NCBI RefSeq assembly: GCF_029525555.1
Contig: NZ_JAPDHZ010000003.1
Span: forward strand, 682,001 to 746,000
Length of the DNA: 64,000 nucleotides
Source: Cohnella ginsengisoli
Lineage (GTDB): Bacteria > Bacillota > Bacilli > Paenibacillales > Paenibacillaceae
Reading direction: 5' to 3'
Shown here: in pieces, positions 1-8,777 of the stretch
Layout: each line of letters begins with the position of its first letter
Numbering within the stretch: position 1 is the stretch's first letter
Program-made: the position numbers and the translations under genes
The notes under the pieces: model-generated
What the model was told of the DNA's origin: nothing
The model's input: the letters and a program-made list of their open reading frames with translations, nothing else
Database searches by the model: none

Positions 1-197
1 GTGGTTCGATAAGCTGCGAATCACGTCCAGAAGCCCTTCAACGGCGATGAGTCCGCCCCCCGATATAGGTTGCCGCCTGAAGCGTATTCGGGCTGAGATC
101 GAGCCCCAGCGTATCGTTTAAGCCGTTAATCAGGACTGTAATAACGAACGCGAGGAATTTCTTTTTTACCTGCCAGGATGCCTTGTGACATTTTCAT
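1..197 (-). CDS. small hydrophobic phage protein, probable holin or lysis protein (partial at left edge)
   Basis: The gene starts at ATG 197 behind an AAAAGGAG ribosome site. As printed it stops after 23 codons. Shortening the T run 162-167 by one base and the C run 56-61 by one base opens a continuous frame to the window edge, encoding KKKFLAFVITVLING, then NTLQAATYIGGGLIAVEG. Small hydrophobic proteins of this kind sit beside endolysin genes, but the protein family is not recognised. An endolysin would be expected further left. Confidence 0.5.
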
Positions 198-569
198 CTC
201 GCTCCTTTTTGATGGGGATATCTCCGCTTGGAGTGTGGTATACGCGGTGGTAGGGGCAGGCGCACCAGCCAATGGCAGCAACGTACTCTGCCGGCCAATC
301 TCGCAGCCATTTCTCAAGCCTGCATCCCATACTAAAACCTCCACGCGAGCTCTCAGCTCTCTTTGTTCGGTTAATATTTGCTGCAGCAATGAATTAGTGC
401 CGCCGTTACTGAGCAGTTTTCTGAATCGCCGGGGCATATGGCGCAATAAGTAGTCCTGGACAAGCTTTATCCGCAGCAGATTGCCAATGATGAACAGGAT
501 CGTTGCAAGCCTTAACCCTTCTTTTGCGAGGCTTCCGATTGTGGTAAGGGCCCAACTGACAAGATCCAT
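194..569 (-). CDS. membrane-anchored phage protein, candidate holin-like protein
   Basis: The product starts MDLVSWALTTIG and has one hydrophobic segment at about residues 17-34, followed by a basic region (RHMPRRFRK) and a polar, coiled-coil-like stretch (LTEQRELRARVEVL). One TM helix followed by a charged helix resembles BhlA-type holin-like proteins, although no diagnostic motif is visible. As printed the frame continues to 126. If the 5-T run 206-210 is one base too long, the stop falls at 194-196 and overlaps the next gene's ATG. Its place after the virion genes fits a lysis cassette. Confidence 0.5.
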
Positions 570-590
570 TCCGATTCCACCTTAACAGAA

Positions 591-629
591 AGACCGCATT
601 CGAGGTCTATCCATACCTCGTCGCGGTCT
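591..629 (-). other. two-part stem-loop between ejection-protein gene and lysis genes
   Basis: AGACCGC pairs with GCGGTCT and, inside, CGAGGT pairs with ACCTCG. On the minus strand the 3' arm is followed by TTTCTGTT, so it could be a weak terminator or an RNA processing site after the 1438-codon gene. The poor T tract makes termination uncertain. Confidence 0.4.
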
Positions 630-664
630 TCTGACTTTCTATTCTTTTTCATGTGGCGCCCCCA

Positions 665-3600
665 TTAAAACCCGGTTTTAAACTTCTTGCCCGGCGTCTT
701 CAGACCGACTTCTTTCTTCATAATGTTACGTCCATACTCGCCCGATTCGTTCAGCGCCTTCATCATCTTCTCTGCCTTCTTTTCCGTGGACAGCGATGGA
801 TTGATCTTCTGAATTCGCTTGACCAGATCCTGACCGACGAGCGTTTGATATTTAACGTACTGTTCAGGCGTCAGATCGACCTTCTTGTCTTCTCCAGTGA
901 GTTTGTCCGTGCCCTTTAGGGACTTGGCAACTGTTCGCGGTGCAAGCGAGCTATCACCGGTTTCCTTCAGCAGATCAATAACGAACTGCGCTTCCGCGGT
1001 AGGCTTGTAAATGCTCCGCTGAGACGGACTGAGGAATACGTCAACGAAGGAATTAAGCTTCGTCTGCGGCTCTCCTAGCGTACTTACACGCTGCGGCAAC
1101 TTCTGAGCAAGGTATGGGATATTCGCACGCGTTGGATTGATCGTTTTCGTCAAAGCATCGGGATCGTAAGTCTCCTTCACCTTGTCGTCGAACATTAGAT
1201 TGATCTGGCGCACAATCGATGGATTGTACATGCCCGGCACCTGTTTGACGAGGTTCGTAATGACCGCTTTCCACGTGTTGTCTTCGCCTGGACTGGTTTT
1301 GAATGCCTCTTGAATGCCTGACAGGACCGAACTATCAAGCAGCGTATTCAGACCGCCCCACGCCGCGTCTGCGGCCACGCTGAGTGCACCTTTGTCGTCC
1401 TTTACGGACTGAGCGATGTTAGAACCGATTGCCATCGGTGCCGACGTAGGTTGGGCCCAAGAGTATGCCCATAGCGTGTCTCCTGGCTTCATCTTGGCTG
1501 CCGCATCAATGTCGCCGCCGCTGACTACGGCATCAAGCATACGGACGATAGCCGAGCCGTTAATCTGGAAGTCCGCTTGTCCTGATAGCTTTTGAAGGTT
1601 GCGAACGTCCATATCCTTGTCGAGCGATCCGGTCAATGCACCTTTGTCCGCAAGCCAGTAGGCGACTGCGCCAAATCCAGTACCCATAAGCGCCCGTGTC
1701 ACCGACTGGATGACGTCAGCCCTTGTGAGATCCGTTTCCCGCGCTCGCAGTACGTCATTGAGTTGATGGAGTGCCTTCCCGATTCCGATAGGCGAATAGT
1801 CCATAGCCCGCAGCAGAAGGTTGGCCGGAGTCTTCGCGAACGGTAGGATGAGGTTGCCCGCGCCGAAGTCGGATGTCAGACCGAACGTACTGATTTTGTT
1901 GGCTCCGCGCTTGAATCCGCTCAGTTTTTGGGATAGGATGCTGTCATTCTGCAGCGTGACATACTCGCCGTAGTCGTTCGCAAGCTTCTCCGTCATGTCG
2001 TCCATGTTGGTCATGAACGTTTCCATGTGCGCCCGGATATTGTCCTTGCCCTTCACACCCTTGTTGATCGCATCAAGGTACGCCATTTCCCCAAGCCGCT
2101 GCTTTACCGCACGTTGATAGGCGGCATAGTCAAAGCCTTTCAGGGCAGCTCCTAGCGTCTTTTCCAGGTACGTCAACGGATTGTACTTGCTTCGGAAAGA
2201 TAGCCCTCCGATATCGTACTTGGACTGTACGCCTTCGGGATCTACGCCGCGCCATCCTGCTTTCAGTCCTTCTCCAAGGCTTCCCCAATAGTCTTGAGCC
2301 TGGCTAAAGTAGTTTCCCCACCCGTTGCGGAAGGTGACCGTTCTCGGGCCACCTGTGATCTTTGAAGCGACGATATCGACCGGCGTTGCGATCATGCGGT
2401 TAAGACGCTCGAGACGATACAGCAATTCATTGCCGACGATATTCCGAACCTGAGTCAACGGGTTAAGCAGCATCGCGATATATTGGGCCGTAGAAAGCTT
2501 TCTGCCAAGTCCTACGCGCTCGTAGCTATTCAGCACGGCTTGTAGATCCTGTGACGCCTGACGGCGCGTTTCACCGCTCAGATTGGCTACCTTGTTCGCC
2601 ATGCTACGGATGAAGTTGGCGTCGTTGGCTTCAAGGTTCTTGCCCTTGATAAAGTTCTCCGCGATGCGCTCGACATTCGCCAGCTCCCGGCGTGTGATGC
2701 CTTTTCCGTTGATCTGAACGGCCCGGTCGTAGATGTCTTGCGCCGATCCGCGCACCGTTTCTCCGAACTCGCTAACCAACTTCTCTGTGAAATCGGCAAT
2801 CTTGACCGCGCCTTTCACGATATATGGTGCTGCCATTCGAGCAAGTAGCACGAGATCCGGTTCGTCCAGCTTGGCCGCGAACCCTAAATTGCGCTTTGCC
2901 TGCCAAATTGCACGGGCTTTTGCTGCCTCTTCCTCCAGGTGATTGACCAGCTTATCCCGTTTTCGCATCGCGGACAATTCTTCTCGAGGCGGCTTCTCTG
3001 GCTTGTTGTTCTTCCGCAGCGTCTTCAGATCGTCCATGAACTCCTTCAGCGTCTGCCGTTCCTCGGGCATCAGCTTCTGTCCGTCCTTCACACGGTCCAT
3101 AAGGCGCGCTACGGCAGCGGCACGGTCTTTGTCATCCGCAGACTTACCGATGATCTGCGCGGCCTCTTGGAGCTTGTCCGCGTCCTTGGTGCTGAGTTTC
3201 AAGTCCTCCGCATTCTTCGGCAGCGTCTCATTAATCGCCTGAATTTTGCGTTGCGCGCGAATCAGCACCCCTTCAGGCGAGAGCCGATCGAGGATGGAGG
3301 CTGCTTGTACGGCTTGACCGGCCTCGGTAAGCTGCTTAGCCATTTTCTCAGCTACAGTTACAGCCCGTTCGGTGTGTCCGCGCTTCTGCAGTTCTTGAAT
3401 AAGGCGGATTCCTGTCGCTGTCTTCTCTGCCGTTGGCCTGCCTGACCCGAGAACGAACGATTCAGCTTTGTCGATGTCGTTTGTAATTCGCTTATTCGCC
3501 ATCGCTACAGCTTCGTCATTCGTAATGATGTCGTAATTTCGCTTCTTGGAGTTGGCTAGCCCCACGGACGTAGGCACATCTAGCTGATTGGACTCCTCAA

Positions 3601-4982
3601 GCGACCGCACGAACCCTCGTTCAGCTACGTTCGGATTGGCGTTAGTCAGAGTAGGAGCCGACCGCGTGACAGGTCCCGACCTGACAGCTGTCTTCGGAGA
3701 TGTTTGCGCCGGCGTTTCAACGGGAACTGCACGACTTGCCGCCTCAACAGCCCTAGGCGTCAGTACCGGCGAAGCTTCAAAGTCGGGCTCGAACCCTCGA
3801 ACGTAGCTAATCGTCGCATTACGGTCGTTGGTCAGTGCCTCAAGTTCCTGCGCATAGTTCGGATTGCTGCGATTCAGGTTTCCGATTTGCTCGTCAATGT
3901 CCACTATGCTCTTCTTCGCGCCATTTACTAGATTCGCCTCTCGGCCTACCTCATCAAGCGACTGCGTGGCTTTGATTGTGTTCTCTACGATGCGTTTAGA
4001 GGCATTCTCCCCAACTTTTCGAGCAAGTGCGCCGATGCCCGTAAGCACAGGGCCGGCGATTCCACCAATGCTTGTATTAAGGGCCGTGTTAAATAACGCA
4101 TCACCAGTGCTTTCCTGCCCCGTAGCCACCTTTACCGCGTCTTGTGGTGCAGTGCTTGCCGCGCCTGCAACAGCGCCACGTACGGCCGTTTGAAGCGCCT
4201 TGTTAGTGATGTTCTTGCCGATCGATTTAGCTACGAAGCGTTCAGCCAGTTCACCAGGAAGAGCCATTCCGTAGAATTCGCCAATCTTCCCGGCGACTTT
4301 CGTTGCTTTGTCCTGCGGCTCTTGGAATACAGGGCTAGACGTGACAAAGGATGGAGCTTTAAGCCCCATCCCATCCCCGATTTCCTTGGCCTTGGCAGGA
4401 GTTATACCGGTCACGCCGCCCGTGATTTGACCGGCTACCTGATATCCCTTGTCGATGAAGTTTCCGACGCCCTTAATGGCGTTATCATGGGCGCTCTTGA
4501 CGTCCTGGAGGAACGCAACGGCTTTATTGCTGCTACGATTTCCGATTTCGTCCAGAAGATCACGGTTCACAGTGACACCCGGCACAATCGCCTTAATGTC
4601 CGTTAACGTCTTCTTCGTCTTGTCCGCTTCTGCGTTTTGATACGGCAAGCGAGGGCTTGTGTTCGGCTGCACAAGTTTCTGTGCTTCGTGTGGTGTAGTT
4701 ACCACGTCGTTTCCTTGCGTGGCCGCCTTCTGATCCTGCTGGATCTTGGTAAGGCCCATGGTCGGCAGCTCGACCGGCTTGCGGACAACGCTTGATGTAC
4801 TGGACACCGGCGCTACTTGGGTTTGGGCCGTTGGCGCTGGCTTATCGATACCAAGCCTTACTCGCTCTTGCCTTACGAAGTCATCCGCCGTTACCTTGTT
4901 GCTAGAAGAGGACGAGGCGGAGACTGCGGACCCGTTCAATCGTTCTCGCTCTTTTTTTGATAAATTCATCCGCAGTCATCAT
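665..4982 (-). CDS. large internal virion / DNA-ejection protein (about 1,438 aa)
   Basis: This is the largest phage gene. The N-terminal 400 residues are low-complexity and Gly/Ala-rich. Residues about 560-760 are charged helices, and the C-terminal half has long amphipathic and hydrophobic stretches (for example ALMGTGFGAVAYWLA). Size, composition and position at the end of the virion operon fit the ejection (inner core) proteins of podoviruses; no enzymatic motif is seen. As printed the first ATG is at 4969. Shortening the 7-T run 4952-4958 by one base moves the start to ATG 4982/4979 behind AGGAGG and yields MMTADEFIKKERERL, whose motif recurs about 20 residues later as VTADDFVRQERVRL. 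I prefer that start. Confidence 0.75.
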
Positions 4983-4996
4983 CCTACATCATCCTC

Positions 4997-5389
4997 CTAG
5001 TAATATCCGTTCTTGTCCCAGAAAGCTAGCGCTTTTTCGGGTGTTCCGTACCTATCCTTAATATACTTCAGGCCAGCAACAGCCTGTTGATACGGATCAG
5101 ACCAATCAATCTTCGAGCCGCCGTAGTTCTTGCGCGTCGAGTCAAGGAACTGAAATAACCCCTTAGCCGACGACTTGTGGTTTGCTGCGCTGCTATTGAA
5201 GCTAGATTCTCGAGCGACCAATTCTTCAACCGCCCTCGTCCACGATGAGTCATACCCACCATCGGCAATGGCTGCTTTAATTGCACCCGAAGCTGCGGCG
5301 TAATTCTTCGGGTTCGCTTTCGCGTCCTTATCAGCCTTGTAGTAGTTGGTGTAAGCCCCTCCGCCGCTAGAGGGGCTACTCAGTTTCCC
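4997..5389 (-). CDS. lytic transglycosylase (GH23) domain, -1 frame extension of the upstream ejection protein
   Basis: The frame is open only from 5395, just inside the stop of the preceding gene, and has no ATG/GTG/TTG and no ribosome site until TTG 5221, which lies inside the enzyme domain. Conserved SLT/GH23 features are ELVARESSFN (catalytic Glu), SSAKGLFQFLDST, DPYQQAVAGLKYIKDRYG and the closing FWDKNGYY. It therefore looks like the C-terminal domain of the protein encoded at 5380-7089, reached by -1 frameshifting at GGGAAAC (5383-5389). The virion-associated domain would open peptidoglycan during DNA entry. A one-base undercall would fuse the same two parts. Confidence 0.75.
   Translation of the reverse strand, partial: GKLSSPSSGGGAYTNYYKADKDAKANPKNYAAASGAIKAAIADGGYDSSWTRAVEELVARESSFNSSAANHKSSAKGLFQFLDSTRKNYGGSKIDWSDPYQQAVAGLKYIKDRYGTPEKALAFWDKNGYY
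5351..5389 (-). promoter_or_regulatory. candidate programmed -1 ribosomal frameshift signal
   Basis: In the zero frame the gene ends G GGA AAC TGA, so the heptamer GGGAAAC (5389 to 5383) fits X XXY YYZ in the right phase. After the stop comes a stem AGCCCCTC/GAGGGGCT with an 8-nt loop (5351-5379), extended by GTA/TAC. The spacer from heptamer to main stem is about 5 nt. The loop bases GCGGCG could pair with CGCCGC at 5295-5300, a possible but distant pseudoknot. The hairpin lacks a T tract, so it is not a terminator. Confidence 0.7.
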
Positions 5390-7089
5390 GCCGGCTTAGC
5401 AGGCACTTGGCCGTTCCAAGGGATGCCATATCGTTGGTACATCAACCACATATTATAACTGTCGAGCCCGGAGTTCAGTATGACCGATGCTAACGAATCT
5501 GTATTTACTATTTTCCCATCCTCATCGCGCGTTACCATCTTATCCGTATAATCAGCCACGGATTGAGCCGAAGGAGCCTGTGTAGCGTTCTTTTGATCCA
5601 ACGACTTCTGGAACTGACTAGCGTCCTGATTGTAATTCGCCCAGAACTGCGTATTGCCTTGTGACAATTGATCCCGATTAAGCTGCATGTTCTGAGCAAA
5701 CTGGTATGCGTCCTGCGTTTTCGTACCCTTTGGAAGTCCATACATGCTCGCCAACGAATCCGGGATGGTCCCTGTTTGCTGTGCGACCGTCCATAGATTC
5801 TGAAGATCCCGTTGCTGTTGATCCGACGTCTTCGTGCCGTCCGGCAGGTATCCCGTCAATCCCGCCATTGTGATGCCTTGGTTAAACTGCTGATTCGTAC
5901 CTTCAAGCGTACGAGGCGCAGTCCCGGCCTGAATCTGCCGGAGATACCCGGACGGGTCAGACTGAGGCGACAAGATCATGCCAGCGCGGTCGCCGTATGC
6001 CAAGGCGTTATTGATATTCTGCTGCTTACCTGCCAGCGTTGATTGTCCGTTATAGACACCCATGAGTTGTGCAAGCTGAAGCGCTCTATCGTCGAGATAT
6101 TGGTTGTTATTGATCAACGCATTGGCCTTGCCCGCCTGAATCTCTTTCAACAACGCCAGATCGTCAGCAGAGGCGTTATTATTGATCAAAGACCGTTGCT
6201 CCGAGATGTTCTGCAGCGCGTTTGACTGCTGCTGATTGATGTCGTTCAGAGCACCTTGGCGAGCTGCACCCAGTCCGACATTGGCGGTGATGTTCTGGCC
6301 GTCGCCGGTCATGCCGTTGTTCGCCACCAACTCCCGAAGTTTCTGCGCGTTCTGCATGTTTACCACATCAGCTTGATTGCGCGAATCATACGCCGATTGG
6401 TTCGCTTGCGTTTCCTGCGAGTTCAGGCCTTGTAGCTGCATATCTCTGGCCTTCTTGAGCATCTGTAGCTGCGAATCATATTGGTTGTTGTAGAGCTGTT
6501 CGATTAGGGCTTGGTTGCCAGTAGAAGCGAATGTGCCTGCGCCCGGAACGGCTGTATTGCCTGGTGTGGTGCCTGCTCCTTCCAAGACACCTGCAGTTTT
6601 ACCAGTTAGTGTTTGAAGGTACTTTTCCTGAGCACTCGTGTCTTGGCCCGACGCCTTCCTAGCCGCAATCGCTGCATTAGTCCGCTCAATCTCGCTTTGC
6701 CGAAAGGCTGGATCTGATTGCACTTTCTTTGAATCGGCAATCATTTTCAGTCTGGTAACCGTGTCCGACGTGTTGTAGTCTGCTCCTCCGTTGCCCGTAA
6801 CAGGAGGATTGACCGTGTTGTATAGTGCTTGAGCATTTGAAGATGTTGTACCTGTTCTGGAGGCTGTACCTGCCGCTGCTGCTGGCTGTGGCGCAACAGG
6901 CTGTTTCGGCGCTCCGGTATTGGTTGTTGCTGTGTTCGTCTTAGTTGTTGTCGTGTTTGTGGTTGTTGACGGCGTTGTCGCCTTGATGGCGTTGTATTGC
7001 GCTAAATTCGCCGAATCCGAAGGCGGCTTCCCTGCTGCGGCTTTGCGCTGAAGCTCGGCCGTAATCTGCGCTTGCGTCATTGTTGCCAT
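5380..7089 (-). CDS. internal virion / ejection protein, zero-frame product (569 aa)
   Basis: The start MATMTQAQITAEL (ATG 7089) is chosen because AGGAGG precedes it; an upstream ATG at 7125 lies in a terminator T tract. Residues 30-90 are a Thr/Ala/Pro-rich linker. About 190-420 is a Gln/Asn-rich helical region (repeated patterns such as NNNQYLDD and QQQSNALQNI) typical of phage ejection proteins. The C-terminus (YGIPWNGQVPAKPAG) runs into a slippery heptamer and stop. A minority longer form of about 696 aa with a lytic transglycosylase domain is predicted. It is followed by the 1,438-aa ejection protein gene. Confidence 0.72.
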   Translation of the reverse strand: MATMTQAQITAELQRKAAAGKPPSDSANLAQYNAIKATTPSTTTNTTTTKTNTATTNTGAPKQPVAPQPAAAAGTASRTGTTSSNAQALYNTVNPPVTGNGGADYNTSDTVTRLKMIADSKKVQSDPAFRQSEIERTNAAIAARKASGQDTSAQEKYLQTLTGKTAGVLEGAGTTPGNTAVPGAGTFASTGNQALIEQLYNNQYDSQLQMLKKARDMQLQGLNSQETQANQSAYDSRNQADVVNMQNAQKLRELVANNGMTGDGQNITANVGLGAARQGALNDINQQQSNALQNISEQRSLINNNASADDLALLKEIQAGKANALINNNQYLDDRALQLAQLMGVYNGQSTLAGKQQNINNALAYGDRAGMILSPQSDPSGYLRQIQAGTAPRTLEGTNQQFNQGITMAGLTGYLPDGTKTSDQQQRDLQNLWTVAQQTGTIPDSLASMYGLPKGTKTQDAYQFAQNMQLNRDQLSQGNTQFWANYNQDASQFQKSLDQKNATQAPSAQSVADYTDKMVTRDEDGKIVNTDSLASVILNSGLDSYNMWLMYQRYGIPWNGQVPAKPAGN

Positions 7090-7115
7090 GCTTGACCCTC
7101 CTTTTTTTGGCATAG

Positions 7116-7137
7116 AAAAAGCCACCCGGAAGGTGGC
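7116..7137 (-). terminator. intrinsic terminator, likely 3' end of an antisense RNA to the toxin gene
   Basis: GCCACC TTCCG GGTGGC followed by TTTTTC on the minus strand. It lies directly upstream of the 5380-7089 gene and downstream (minus sense) of the plus-strand toxin gene, so it best fits the end of an antitoxin RNA, or of the protease transcript. Confidence 0.7.
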
Positions 7138-7209
7138 AGAAGATGGTATTATATAGTTTGTACGACTCGCCTAGGTGGGATAGGACGCCTCCAGATTGGA
7201 GGTGATTCT

Positions 7210-7290
7210 ATGACATTTTCGTTCCAAGAAGTGATGATGCTCGGCATGTTTGTGCTGGCGTTGCTAACTTACTTGAATAAACGGAAATGA
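7210..7290 (+). CDS. type I toxin-like peptide ('putative holin-like toxin', 26 aa)
   Basis: The peptide starts MTFSFQEVMMLGMF and ends in LLTYLNKRK: a short polar start, one TM helix and a basic tail with the (A/L)LTYL(N/D)KRK ending seen in small 'putative holin-like toxin' peptides of Bacilli (TxpA/Bsr group). The ribosome site TTGGAGGTGA lies 5 nt upstream. It is encoded opposite to the surrounding virion genes. A possible -10 (TATTAT) is at about 7147. In this family an antisense RNA is the usual antitoxin; the minus-strand terminator at 7116-7137 fits its end. Confidence 0.8.
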   Translation: MTFSFQEVMMLGMFVLALLTYLNKRK

Positions 7291-7330
7291 CCTGCCCAGG
7301 TTCGAGCCAGGGGACAGGTCATTTCTTCCA
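7285..7330 (+). terminator. terminator of toxin mRNA
   Basis: AAATGACCTG and CAGGTCATTT form a 10-bp stem that starts at the toxin stop codon, followed by TTTCTTCC. The stem is nearly symmetric and may also act on the minus strand. Confidence 0.65.
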
Positions 7331-7372
7331 TCTGATTCAGTTGGAGGCACGTCCACCGAAGCAGTTGTGCAG

Positions 7373-7404
7373 GAAGTCGGTGTTGGCCCACCGGCTTCTT
7401 TTGT
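7373..7404 (+). terminator. second plus-strand terminator
   Basis: GAAG(T)CGGTG and CACCG(G)CTTC form a stem around TTGGCC, followed by TTTTGTTATT. It separates the toxin unit from the oppositely oriented protease gene that ends at 7429. Confidence 0.5.
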
Positions 7405-7428
7405 TATTCTAAGCATATCACACCCGTT

Positions 7429-8218
7429 TTAGACGTTCAATAAACTCTCGAGCACTTTGGATTGGATAGCGCTGTTTAGGTTTAGGTTTTCTTCGATGTA
7501 ACCATTAATCCCGACGACTTTCCCCGAATCATCAATCAGAATTCCGCCTGAGCTGCCGTGGTCGGTAGCGGCATCGTGTACGATCAAAGAAGCATCGAAG
7601 TCCGCAAGCTTGTACTTAACCTGTCCCTCGGTGATCGTGAACCGCCTATGAGGGAACCCAAGGTCGTATACATGCGCTCGATTCTCTGGCACGGCCGTAT
7701 TCAGTTGCAAGGACGGATGTCCGGGCAAGCGTATGCCAAACAGATCCTTTTTTGGCGTCATTGAACAGCGCGTCCTTGGTCTGCAGCGTCACCGCGTCTT
7801 GACTGCTGAACTCTACCCGAATGGTCGAACCGATGCCGGCCACATGCGCGTTTGTAACGAACACATCGCCGTGCGTGATGAAGCCTGAGCCGGTTCCTAG
7901 CAGGTTATTCGAAGCATCATATACGTACACCAGACCAACGCTCTCCCCGATCTTGTTAAGCTGCTCTAGCGTAAGCCCCTCAGATGCCGCAGGAGGCGTC
8001 GTAACTGTTACCCGGCCATTGGCCTTGTCGTAGGAAGCAGAGCCGCCCAATGCCTCGCCAACGGCCCTAACAGGCACCATTGTCACGCCATTAATGATCT
8101 GCGCCTCTGCTTTGACCGTCTGACCGTTGACGACGAGTTGAATGCCCTTATTTGCCCCGTATGCTGTTCCTGCAATCAGAGAAAAAGCGAGCACGCCAAG
8201 CGCAATTTTCTTCTTCAT
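7429..8218 (-). CDS. secreted trypsin-like serine protease with copper-amine-oxidase-N-type domain
   Basis: The gene encodes a signal peptide (MKKKIALGVLAFSLIAGTAYG), a domain at about 27-80 resembling the Cu_amine_oxidN1 module (VVNGQTVKAEAQIINGVTMVPVR, ALGGSASYD), then a chymotrypsin/HtrA-fold protease with GSGFIT, TNAHV (catalytic His), KKDLFGIRL (likely Asp) and DHGSSGG (catalytic Ser). As printed it is split in two; removing one base from the T run 7748-7753 joins the halves as AKKDLFG. The protein should be exported from the lysogen or from infected cells, which is unusual for a gene inside a tail/ejection module. It may be a host-derived cargo gene or act on the cell surface. Confidence 0.75.
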
Positions 8219-8272
8219 CTCGCTACCCCTTTACTAAAGGTATGGTAGCCTCATAATATCAGGCGAAACCCA

Positions 8273-8440
8273 TTATTCGCCAGAAGTTTCTGCAACAGCC
8301 TGTGTCGGCTGCGGCGTGTTTACGATCGTATCCGCCTCTTGTTGGGTCAGCCTACGCGGTACGAGGGATTGAATCTGTTCAGCCGTAACCTGATAAAGCA
8401 GCCATTGTCCCATGAAGTAGTTAAAGTATACGGTAGACAT
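8273..8440 (-). CDS. small phage protein, XkdX-like position (55 aa)
   Basis: MSTVYFNYFMGQW to AETSGE. Short proteins with this N-terminal aromatic cluster often follow tail-fibre genes in Firmicute phages (XkdX-like), but the match is by position and length rather than by motif. Function unknown. Confidence 0.55.
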   Translation of the reverse strand: MSTVYFNYFMGQWLLYQVTAEQIQSLVPRRLTQQEADTIVNTPQPTQAVAETSGE

Positions 8441-8442
8441 GA

Positions 8443-8766
8443 TTACATCCCTCCAAAGATGAGATCGTTAATCACCTGCTGCATTTGTTTGATTTGATCT
8501 TCCAGTGTTGGCGGAGCAGGAGGGCGAGCGTTCCACTCTGCGTCAAGTTCTGCCTGTGATCTTTCCACGCGCTGCCCATCTTGCCATTTGTACCGGTACT
8601 GTCCGCGATCGTTTGTCAGCAACTCCGGCCAGACCTGCGAGAAATGACGCGGACCGCCTTCTTGGATGAGAATATCGCCGTTCTGCGATTCTTCAAAAGC
8701 AGATGTGAAACCCTGTTGGATAATTCCGTTTGCGCCTAAACGAATATAAATGTTGTATCCGTCCAT
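8443..8766 (-). CDS. tail-fibre-associated protein (about 107 aa)
   Basis: I prefer the start MDGYNIYIRLGANG (ATG 8766) because ATG 8781 overlaps the fibre gene end. Features are RHFSQVWPELL, YRYKWQDG and a C-terminal EDQIKQMQQVINDLI helix, a layout seen in XkdW-like proteins encoded just after tail fibres. A role in fibre assembly is inferred from position. Confidence 0.55.
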   Translation of the reverse strand: MDGYNIYIRLGANGIIQQGFTSAFEESQNGDILIQEGGPRHFSQVWPELLTNDRGQYRYKWQDGQRVERSQAELDAEWNARPPAPPTLEDQIKQMQQVINDLIFGGM

Positions 8767-8777
8767 GTCTTCCCTCC

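Noticed and set aside
512..652. 46-codon minus-strand ORF MKKNRKSEDRDEVWIDLECG
   Set aside because: It has no ribosome site, overlaps the holin-like gene start by 58 nt and coincides with the stem-loop 591-629. The structure explains the sequence better.
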